From the NCBI GenBank assembly GCA_031289935.1, contig JAITON010000106.1, forward strand, positions 1-14,757: a stretch of 14,757 nt of DNA, in the 5' to 3' direction. Shown here one piece after another: positions 6,615 to 12,398 of the stretch. Under the pieces are notes generated by a model. That model was not told the origin of the DNA. It saw only the letters and a program-made list of their open reading frames with translations, and made no database searches. Each line of letters opens with the position of its first letter. Position 1 is the stretch's first letter. This DNA comes from Treponema sp. Lineage in GTDB: Bacteria > Spirochaetota > Spirochaetia > Treponematales > Breznakiellaceae. A program made the position numbers and the translations under genes.

Positions 6615-7355
6615 TCATGTATCACTATCATTGATAGGTTCTACATAATAGGTGCTTTCATCATAATTGACGATCCTGAGCTCCGTACCCTTGGGCAGGG
6701 CCAGCGCAGTATCGCTGCACTTCACGTAGATTTCCTGTTCCCGGCCGTACTGGCGGATTACCGCCTTGCCCAGGGAACCGGGTTCCATGGGCACGAGAAG
6801 CAGGGCCTTTTCCATAAGAAACTCCTCAGGCTTGATGGACGAATCCAGGTTCCGCCTAAAGAGCCGTCTGAGGAGCCGGGCCAGGACCGCGATGCCCAGC
6901 CCGATGCCGCCGCTCCAAAGGAGGCTCTCCGTCCGGCTGTGCCCCGTAAGCAGGGCGAAGACCCCCGCCGGGCCCGCTCCCAGGGCAAAGTACACCAGGA
7001 ACCGCAGGACCCCCAGAAGCCCGGTAACCGCCCGGATGCCCCGGCCCCCTACCTCGCTCCGGCGTTCCCGCAGCGCCGGGCCGAGGTAGGACACCGCATC
7101 GTGGCTGCCGGGGGAAGCGGCGCCGGAATCATCCCCACTCCCGGCGGCGCCGGAATCATCCCCATCCCCGGCATCGCCGGAATCATCCCCATCCCCGGCA
7201 GTGTCTCCATCCCCGCCGCCGTCTTCGGCGCTGTCGCCGCCGGAAGCATCACCGTCTGCATCGCCTGAATGATCGAGGATACCGAGAAAGTCGATAGCCG
7301 TTATCCCCAGGCCGAAGACCGAGAGGGCGATAAACACGGTAAGGAGGGAGCTCAT
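6615..7355 (-). CDS. NfeD-like membrane protein with Asp/Gly-rich repeat insert
   Basis: A 246-residue protein. Residues 1-27 are a hydrophobic helix; residues 30-85 are an acidic D/G/S/A-rich low-complexity loop; residues 107-138 and 145-162 are membrane segments. Residues about 180-240 form a beta-rich domain resembling the NfeD OB fold (GSLGKAVIRQYGREQEIYVK, then LPKGTELRIVNYDESTYYVEPI). NfeD-type proteins are the standard genomic and functional partners of SPFH proteins, as in yuaF-yuaG of Bacillus subtilis. The acidic loop contains three 9-residue repeats with GDGDDSG cores that resemble calcium-binding acidic repeats, but no binding is claimed. First gene of the five-gene cluster. A promoter lies immediately upstream and there is no Shine-Dalgarno. 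Confidence 0.75.
   Translation of the reverse strand: MSSLLTVFIALSVFGLGITAIDFLGILDHSGDADGDASGGDSAEDGGGDGDTAGDGDDSGDAGDGDDSGAAGSGDDSGAASPGSHDAVSYLGPALRERRSEVGGRGIRAVTGLLGVLRFLVYFALGAGPAGVFALLTGHSRTESLLWSGGIGLGIAVLARLLRRLFRRNLDSSIKPEEFLMEKALLLVPMEPGSLGKAVIRQYGREQEIYVKCSDTALALPKGTELRIVNYDESTYYVEPINDSDT
7116..7196 (-). repeat. 27-bp in-frame tandem repeat in the nfeD-like gene (3 copies)
   Basis: Encodes GDGDDSGDA, GDGDDSGAA, GSGDDSGAA. It falls in the predicted non-membrane acidic loop, where length changes should be tolerated. Confidence 0.9.
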
Positions 7356-7361
7356 GGTTTA

Positions 7362-7390
7362 ATGATAAGGCATATCAGGGGAATTAGCAA
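7362..7390 (-). promoter_or_regulatory. Sigma70-type promoter of the NfeD/SPFH cluster
   Basis: On the minus strand: -35 TTGCTA (7385-7390), a 17-bp spacer, and -10 TATCAT (7362-7367). The -10 box ends 6 bp before ATG 7355, so the expected start of transcription coincides with the start codon. There is no Shine-Dalgarno. Confidence 0.55.
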
Positions 7391-7423
7391 GCCTTTTGCG
7401 TCTCTGTGCGGGGAATATCAGGG

Positions 7424-7455
7424 AAAGAGCCGCGCACGGAACCGCAGAGCTCTTT
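7424..7455 (-). terminator. Inverted repeat, possible terminator after the transporter
   Basis: AAAGAGC (7424-7430) pairs perfectly with GCTCTTT (7449-7455), with extra GCG/CGC pairing inside an 18-nt interior. It lies between the transporter stop and the nfeD promoter. There is no long T run on either side, so intrinsic termination is uncertain. Confidence 0.35.
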
Positions 7456-7549
7456 ATACTCACTAACGCCCACGGCACGACCTCCGCCACGATAGCGCCG
7501 TTTGCGCAGCCTTCCCCCCATAGCGGGGAAAGCGCCGGTTAAGGCCAGG

Positions 7550-8950
7550 TTAATCAGCGCTCTTCTTAAGATCGCCCCGTTGCTGGAGTTCCGACAGGAT
7601 ATTCGCATAACGCTGCTCACTAATCTTGTACTTAAGGAGGTAGATGATAAACCCGACAGTAATGAGCGTCAGGGGCAGAATCATCATAGCCAGTTTGAAA
7701 ATGGTAGCTCCTGCGGGGGTAATATCCGCAGCAGATTCCGCCCGGTTAACCCCGGACCATACCAGGGTAACACCCAGAACACCGTTCCCCAGGGCGCTCC
7801 CTATCTTGTTGATAAAGGGCTGCACCGAAAAGGTAATGCTCTCGTTGCGTTTCCCCAGCTTCCACTGGCCGTATTCGATGGTATCGGAAAGGAACATCAA
7901 TATAAGAATGTTGATAAAGGCGTTAGCCGTAAATATCAGGACTCCGGCAGCGCCGATAAGTATGATATTGTTGGGCAAGAAGAAAAAGCCCAGGTAGCCT
8001 GCGACTGCCATGCAGATAGAAATACTGTAGAGCCGCTTCCGCGTCATTCTACTGCGGACTGCGGGAAATATCGCCATAGCGGTAAGCTGGGAAACCCCCA
8101 GCACCCCGGCAAAAATGGCGTACATGTTCTCGTCTCCAAAGATGTATTTAAAGTAGTGTACCCCAAAGGCCATGGTAGTAGCGTTACCGGTCATGTAAAG
8201 GGCCATGGCCAGGGCCACCCACATAAGCTGGTCGTTCTTAAAAAGGACCTTAAACATTTCTATAAGGCCGGTCTTCTCTTCTTCTTTATAGGCCCCCCGC
8301 CGCTCCTTTACGCCGATAAGGGTAAAGAGCTGGAAGCCGATCATCAGGACGCTTACCATTACTGCCATGGCGAGCCAGCCCTGCTTGGTTCCTCCCAGGG
8401 CAGCGCCTAAACTGTTCGTTGCCGGTATGATAGACACGATCACGACAAGGCCCCCAAGGCTGGCGCAAATACGGGCGAAGGAACCCATGCGTTCCCGTTC
8501 CCGCTGATCGGTCGTGAGGGAGGGCAGCATAGACCAGTAGGCTATATCATTGAGGCCGTAGAAAATATCCCAGGCCAGATAGAGTATGCCGAAGATGACC
8601 GCATAGCCCACAATTGAACCGGCGGGATTATAGCCCAGACCCGAAAACATAAGCACCAGGAGAATCGCGCCGGTAATAGCCCCAAACAGGATGCCCGGCT
8701 TAAACTTGCCGAATTTACCCCGGGTGTTGTCGACAATCATGCCCATAAGCGGATCGTTTACCGCATCAAAGACCCGGAGCCCGGTGAGCATGGCCGTCAT
8801 CACCAACAGGTGCACATCGCTGAGCTTCAGCGCCTCGCTGAGGTAGACCATAAGGTACATACTCACCATAGCGTAGTACATATCCCGCCCGATAGTTCCC
8901 AGCCCGAAATACAACTTGTTCCGTTTATCCAGACCCGCTTCCTTTGCCAT
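7550..8950 (-). CDS. GPH-family sugar:cation symporter (MelB-like MFS)
   Basis: A 466-residue polytopic transporter of the glycoside-pentoside-hexuronide:cation symporter family, with about 12 hydrophobic segments. Family hallmarks are GTIGRDMYYAMVSMYLMVYL in helix I, and FDAVNDPLMGMIVDNT with GKFGKFKPGI across helix II and loop 2-3. The two Asp residues of that motif, residues 62 and 66, correspond to the cation-site aspartates of melibiose carriers. Typical family length is 450-480. I chose ATG 8950 over the in-frame GTG 8959 because AAGGGGG sits 8 bases before the ATG and would overlap the GTG. Substrate unknown, probably a glycoside or oligosaccharide. It lies 14 bp after the stop of a hydrolase remnant, suggesting a former hydrolase-transporter operon; its present promoter is unclear. 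Confidence 0.85.
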   Translation of the reverse strand: MAKEAGLDKRNKLYFGLGTIGRDMYYAMVSMYLMVYLSEALKLSDVHLLVMTAMLTGLRVFDAVNDPLMGMIVDNTRGKFGKFKPGILFGAITGAILLVLMFSGLGYNPAGSIVGYAVIFGILYLAWDIFYGLNDIAYWSMLPSLTTDQRERERMGSFARICASLGGLVVIVSIIPATNSLGAALGGTKQGWLAMAVMVSVLMIGFQLFTLIGVKERRGAYKEEEKTGLIEMFKVLFKNDQLMWVALAMALYMTGNATTMAFGVHYFKYIFGDENMYAIFAGVLGVSQLTAMAIFPAVRSRMTRKRLYSISICMAVAGYLGFFFLPNNIILIGAAGVLIFTANAFINILILMFLSDTIEYGQWKLGKRNESITFSVQPFINKIGSALGNGVLGVTLVWSGVNRAESAADITPAGATIFKLAMMILPLTLITVGFIIYLLKYKISEQRYANILSELQQRGDLKKSAD

Positions 8951-8964
8951 TTTAGACACCCCCT

Positions 8965-9168
8965 TTACTGCTTTATAGATGCTTCTACATCCCGTACAAA
9001 CTGCTGCACGACCCGCCCGTAACGTTCCGGCTCCGAAGCATGGCCGTGACCATGGCCCGCCCCCTCAAAAAGCTCCATCCGCGAAAGCGGGTTTTGAGCG
9101 GCCTTGAAGAGCCGGGGACACATGTCCACCGGGATCTGCCCGTCCGCCGTAGTATGCCGTATTTTGTC
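8965..9168 (-). pseudogene. C-terminal remnant of an alpha/beta hydrolase (esterase/peptidase-like)
   Basis: A 67-codon open stretch ending in TAA 8965-8967 with no start codon in a sensible position; an in-frame TAA closes it at 9169-9171. It reads HTTADGQIPVDMCPRLFKAA, then ELFEGAGHGHG, then YGRVVQQFVRDVEASIKQ. This is the typical end of an alpha/beta-hydrolase domain, with the acid residue (ADGQIP) and the catalytic His in GAGHGHG. The nucleophile and oxyanion part are absent from the window. The 5' break is next to the 23-bp palindrome array. The stop codon adjoins the ribosome binding site of the sugar transporter, so the two were probably co-transcribed. Homology is inferred from pattern only. 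Confidence 0.6.
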
Positions 9169-9266
9169 TTATCCTGTCTATACCCTCATGCCCCTGGGAG
9201 TTTTCCACGGAAGCCGTCTTCCATAGTATACTCTAGCGGGGGTCTATAGCAGAATATTGGTTAGGC

Positions 9267-9373
9267 GCATATTAGGGTATGCGAGGGTCGCATATTATGA
9301 TATGTGAGGGTCTCATACTATGGTATGTGATACTCACATATTAGGGTATGTGAGTATCGCATATTCTACTATG
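9267..9373. repeat. 23-bp tandem array of phased palindromes (4.6 units)
   Basis: Four degenerate 23-bp units (starting at 9267, 9290, 9313 and 9336) and a partial fifth at 9359. Each junction forms a 17-bp palindrome, TATGYGA-NNN-TCRCATA: TATGCGAGGGTCGCATA at 9278 and TATGTGATACTCACATA at 9324 are perfect, and those at 9301 and 9347 each have one mismatched pair. Each unit also contains a second, offset inverted repeat, for example ACATA-TTAGGG-TATGT. Changes in one arm are often matched in the other. It is AT-richer than its surroundings and lies in the 362-bp gap (9169-9530) between the hydrolase remnant and tag. Candidates are a multi-site operator, a protein-binding array or a mobile palindromic repeat. 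It is not a CRISPR, as there are no spacers. Confidence 0.85.
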
Positions 9374-9437
9374 GGCCGAATCAACAATCCGCCGCAGAGC
9401 GGGCCGCAAAGTGGAAGGGAGGCGGCGGGGCGGCCGG

Positions 9438-9466
9438 TTTACAGGGCTCTGCAAAGAGCTTATACT
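9438..9466 (+). promoter_or_regulatory. Sigma70-type promoter for the tag-moxR operon
   Basis: -35 TTTACA (9438-9443), a 17-bp spacer, and -10 TATACT (9461-9466), each matching consensus at 5 of 6 positions. The predicted start near 9473 gives a leader of about 58 nt before the tag ATG. It lies 65 bp downstream of the 23-bp palindrome array. Confidence 0.6.
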
Positions 9467-9530
9467 GGAACGCAACGGGAGCCGGCCCCGGGTATCATGC
9501 TGCCCATGCCGGAGCAAGGAGCAATATGCC

Positions 9531-10133
9531 ATGTTAGCCGAAAGATTCCGCTGCCCCTGGTGCCTTGGCGATCCGGTTTACCGGGCCTACCACGACAGGG
9601 AATGGGGCCGGCCCCTGAAAAACAGCCAGAAGCTCTTCGAGTTTCTGATCCTGGACGGCGCCCAGGCAGGGCTTTCCTGGCTGACCATCCTGAAACGGCG
9701 GGAGGGCTACCGGGCGGCCTTCGATGGCTTTGAGCCCGGGCTCATGGCCCGCTACGGCGACAAGGACATCGCCCGGCTCATGGGGGACTCGCGGATCATC
9801 AGAAACCGGCGCAAGATCGAATCGGCCATTGGGAACGCCCGGGCCTACCTCAGCATGATGGAGGGCCGGGTATCCTTTGGAAAGTGGCTCTGGGACTGGG
9901 TGGACGGGGAGCCTAAGATCAATCACTTTAAGACGCTGGCGGAGATTCCCGCTTCCACGGCCCTTTCCGGGGGCATCTCCAGGGAGCTTAGGGGGCGGGG
10001 CTTTTCCTTTGTGGGGCCCACCATCATCTATGCCTTTATCCAGGCTGCCGGGCTCGTGAACGACCATCTGCTGGACTGCTTTAGGCATCCTGAGTACCAA
10101 GATATGAGGGAGGAAGGCCATGGCTCATGTTGA
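9531..10133 (+). CDS. tag: DNA-3-methyladenine glycosylase I
   Basis: A 200-residue base-excision repair enzyme that removes 3-methyladenine from alkylated DNA. Similarity to Escherichia coli Tag runs the full length: RCPWC near the N-terminus, DPVYRAYHDREWG, QAGLSWLTILKRREGYR, IIRNRRKIESAIGNARAYL, GFSFVGPTIIYAFIQAAGLV and NDHLLDCF. The zinc ligands of the family are present (Cys8, His21, and the His and Cys of NDHLLDC). The residue corresponding to Glu38 of E. coli Tag is Asp here (LILDGAQAG). ATG 9531 is chosen because AAGGAG lies 9 bases upstream and the N-terminus matches the family; the open frame back to 9411 crosses the promoter. It overlaps moxR by 14 bp. Confidence 0.92.
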   Translation: MLAERFRCPWCLGDPVYRAYHDREWGRPLKNSQKLFEFLILDGAQAGLSWLTILKRREGYRAAFDGFEPGLMARYGDKDIARLMGDSRIIRNRRKIESAIGNARAYLSMMEGRVSFGKWLWDWVDGEPKINHFKTLAEIPASTALSGGISRELRGRGFSFVGPTIIYAFIQAAGLVNDHLLDCFRHPEYQDMREEGHGSC

Positions 10134-11151
10134 AGCGGTAAGGGAATTTGCGGGGCTGGTACGGGCTAGTATCGAAAGGGTCTTCCTGGGCAAAACCGGG
10201 GTTATCGACATGCTTCTGGCGGCCTTTCTGGCGGGGGGGCACGTGCTTCTGGAGGATGTGCCGGGCACGGGGAAGACGATCCTGGCCCGGGCCCTGGCGG
10301 CCAGTATGGGGCTGTCCTTTGCCCGGATACAGTGCACCCCGGATCTGCTGCCGGCGGATATCCTGGGGGTCCCGGTGTGGCAGCAGGGAGAGGGGCGCTT
10401 TGTATACCAGCCGGGGCCGGTGGTCAATCAGTTTGTGCTGGTGGACGAGATCAACCGGGCCACGCCCCGTAGCCAGTCGGCCCTGCTGGAGGCTATGGCG
10501 GAGGGGCAGATTTCCGTGGAGGGCAAGCGGCTGGCCCTGCCGGAGCCTTTCTTCATCATAGCTACGGAAAACCCGGTAGAGTTTGAAGGGACCTTTCCCC
10601 TGCCGGAGGCCCAGAAGGACCGGTTCCTGGTATCGCTTAACATCGGCTACCCCGATGGGGAGTCGGAGGCCCGGATGCTGGAAAGCCAGCGCCGCCTGAG
10701 CCACCCGGTAACGGATATCAGGCCCGTGGTTGAAGCCGGGGATACCGCCGGGGGATTGGCCGGGCGGATTAAGGGCCTCCAGGAGGCGGTAACCCAGATC
10801 CACATGGACAGCGCGGTCCGGGGCTACCTCCTGGCCCTGGTGGAGGCCAGCCGGCGGGAACCGGCCCTGCGGATCGGCATATCGCCCCGGGGGAGCCTGG
10901 CCCTGTACCGGGCCGCTCAGGCTACGGCGGCCCTGCAAGGACGGGACTACGTGACCCCGGAAGACGTTAAACAGATGGCCGCCCCGGTGTTCCGGCAGCG
11001 GATGCTCCTTTCGGCGGATTCCGTGGTCCGGGGTATTCCGCCGGACCGTATCATCGAGTCGATCCTGGACCGGACCCCGGCGCCGGAGTACCGCCACCTG
11101 GTTTTGCCGGATGGCCGCCATCCGATAACGCCGGATGGCCGCGTGCCATGA
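10120..11151 (+). CDS. MoxR-family AAA+ ATPase
   Basis: A 343-residue cytoplasmic ATPase of the MoxR family, which usually acts as a chaperone assembling or activating membrane-linked complexes. Walker A is EDVPGTGKT (residues 45-53), Walker B FVLVDEINR (105-113), followed by the family signature ATPRSQSALLEAMAEGQ. Sensor 1 is IIATENP, then the FEGTFPLPEAQKDRF arginine-finger region. The C-terminal lid contains GISPRGSLALYRAAQA and a YVTPEDVKQMA helix. GGGAGG six bases before ATG 10120 fixes the start inside the end of tag. The stop overlaps the DUF58 start (ATGA), as expected for this conserved pair. The extreme C-terminus carries a 24-bp duplication that repeats PDGR (11107-11118 and 11131-11142). 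Confidence 0.92.
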   Translation: MAHVEAVREFAGLVRASIERVFLGKTGVIDMLLAAFLAGGHVLLEDVPGTGKTILARALAASMGLSFARIQCTPDLLPADILGVPVWQQGEGRFVYQPGPVVNQFVLVDEINRATPRSQSALLEAMAEGQISVEGKRLALPEPFFIIATENPVEFEGTFPLPEAQKDRFLVSLNIGYPDGESEARMLESQRRLSHPVTDIRPVVEAGDTAGGLAGRIKGLQEAVTQIHMDSAVRGYLLALVEASRREPALRIGISPRGSLALYRAAQATAALQGRDYVTPEDVKQMAAPVFRQRMLLSADSVVRGIPPDRIIESILDRTPAPEYRHLVLPDGRHPITPDGRVP

Positions 11152-12398
11152 AAGCGCTGCGGCGTCCCGGTCCTGGCAAGCGGGCCGTGGCGCCCGTGGT
11201 TCTGGGGTTGCTGCTGCTCCCGGTCTTTCTCTTTACGCCCTTTTTCCCGGTCCGCTTTGCCGCTGCCTTTCTGCTGATGCTGATCCTGTCCGCCCGGGCC
11301 TACAGCGGGTACCTGGGCCGGCATATTAGGCTGCGCCGCCGGGACCGGGAACTGCGGGAGTTCCGGCACGAGTGGGTCAGTGTGGAGCTTCTGCTGGAGA
11401 ATACCGGCCGGCTGCCGGCCTTTATGCTCAGCCTTCGGGACAATCCGGGGATGCTGCCGGTAGTACGGAACAACAAGCTCCTCTGCTCCCTCAGACCCCG
11501 GTCCCGGATCGTGCTCCAATGGCAGGGCTACTGTTCCGAGCGGGGTATCTTTCAACTGGGGCCGGCCCAGGTCAGCGCCGCCGACCCCCTGGGGCTCTTC
11601 CCGGTAGCGCTTGCAGGGGGCGGCCAGACCAGGCTTTTCGTCTACCCCGCCCCGGCGCGGTTTACGGAGAAGAGTCCCGGCGGCCTTCCCCTGGGGAAGC
11701 TCCTCACGCCCAACCTGCTCTACGAGGACCTTACCCGGCGGCGATCCATCCGGGACTACCGGAGCGGGGACGAGCCCCGGCGGATCAACTGGAAGCTGAG
11801 CGCCCGGAGCGGGAGCCTCATGGTCAACGAGTTTGAAGCGAGTCTGGCCTATCCCCTGGTAGTCTTCCTCAACCTGGACCCTCTGGAATATCCCTTACGG
11901 AAACGGGGCGCCCAGATGGAACGGTGTATCGAAGCGGCCGCCGCCCTCTGCCTCCTGGCTTCCGGGGAGCGGCAGGAGCTGGGCATCATCATCTACAGCC
12001 CCCGGAGCGCTGAACCGGTGGAGCTGATCAAGCCCTCGTCCTTTACCCTGATACCTATCATGGAGCGGCTGGCGGCGCTGGAACGGACCGGCCGCCATAC
12101 TACCGGCGGCCCTGTTGCGGCTGAGGGTATCCACGCTACCGTGAACGCTACCGTGAACGCTACCGTTCACGGCAGCACTAGGGCAATGTTTGACCGGGGA
12201 AGGGGCCTCCCCTACGGGACGCGGCTCGTATACACGGGGCCGGATCTGGGGGACGACGACTACCGGATCCTCCACAACCTCAGAGCCCGGCATCTTTCCC
12301 TGGAATATCTGATTATGGACGAAAGATCCCTGGCGCCTCTGGTGCCGGGGAATTCGCGGCGCTATCCGATGCGGGAGCAGGGCTATGAACTCGTCTAG
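11148..12398 (+). CDS. DUF58 domain protein (MoxR partner)
   Basis: A 416-residue protein. Two closely spaced N-terminal membrane segments (about residues 13-31 and 34-50) precede a beta-rich region and the DUF58 signature around residues 199-222: RSIRDYRSGDEPRRINWK followed by LSARSGSLMVNEFE. A VWA-like fold follows (YPLVVFLNLDPLEY, AALCLLASGERQELGIIIYS). DUF58 proteins are almost always encoded directly after MoxR ATPases and are thought to be their membrane-anchored clients. The 4-bp ATGA overlap with moxR indicates translational coupling, since no Shine-Dalgarno is visible. Residues 329-342 (HATVNATVNATVHG) are a 12-bp tandem repeat expansion in a poorly conserved loop. Confidence 0.9.
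   Translation: MKALRRPGPGKRAVAPVVLGLLLLPVFLFTPFFPVRFAAAFLLMLILSARAYSGYLGRHIRLRRRDRELREFRHEWVSVELLLENTGRLPAFMLSLRDNPGMLPVVRNNKLLCSLRPRSRIVLQWQGYCSERGIFQLGPAQVSAADPLGLFPVALAGGGQTRLFVYPAPARFTEKSPGGLPLGKLLTPNLLYEDLTRRRSIRDYRSGDEPRRINWKLSARSGSLMVNEFEASLAYPLVVFLNLDPLEYPLRKRGAQMERCIEAAAALCLLASGERQELGIIIYSPRSAEPVELIKPSSFTLIPIMERLAALERTGRHTTGGPVAAEGIHATVNATVNATVHGSTRAMFDRGRGLPYGTRLVYTGPDLGDDDYRILHNLRARHLSLEYLIMDERSLAPLVPGNSRRYPMREQGYELV
12135..12172 (+). repeat. 12-bp tandem repeat with an inverted third unit
   Basis: Two copies of GCTACCGTGAAC (12135-12158) and a third, GCTACCGTTCAC (12159-12170), whose last six bases are the exact reverse complement of those in the first two. As a result CCGTGAACG (12151-12159) and CGTTCACGG (12164-12172) form a perfect 9-bp stem with a CTAC loop. 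Confidence 0.9.

Noticed and set aside
9227..9232. A second promoter (TTCCAC-18-TATACT) upstream of the palindrome array
   Set aside because: The -35 box is poor and the spacer is 18 bp; the downstream TTTACA-17-TATACT is a much better match and closer to the gene.
9267..9373. CRISPR array
   Set aside because: The units are degenerate and contiguous, with no unique spacers between constant repeats, and no cas genes are present.
9411..9530. Upstream ATG for tag at 9411
   Set aside because: The extension spans a good promoter and has no family similarity. ATG 9531 has a proper ribosome binding site and matches the Tag N-terminus.
10081..11121. 346-codon minus-strand ORF opposite moxR
   Set aside because: A shadow of a GC-rich gene. 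moxR has complete AAA+ motifs, a ribosome binding site and operon overlaps; the antisense product has no recognisable features.
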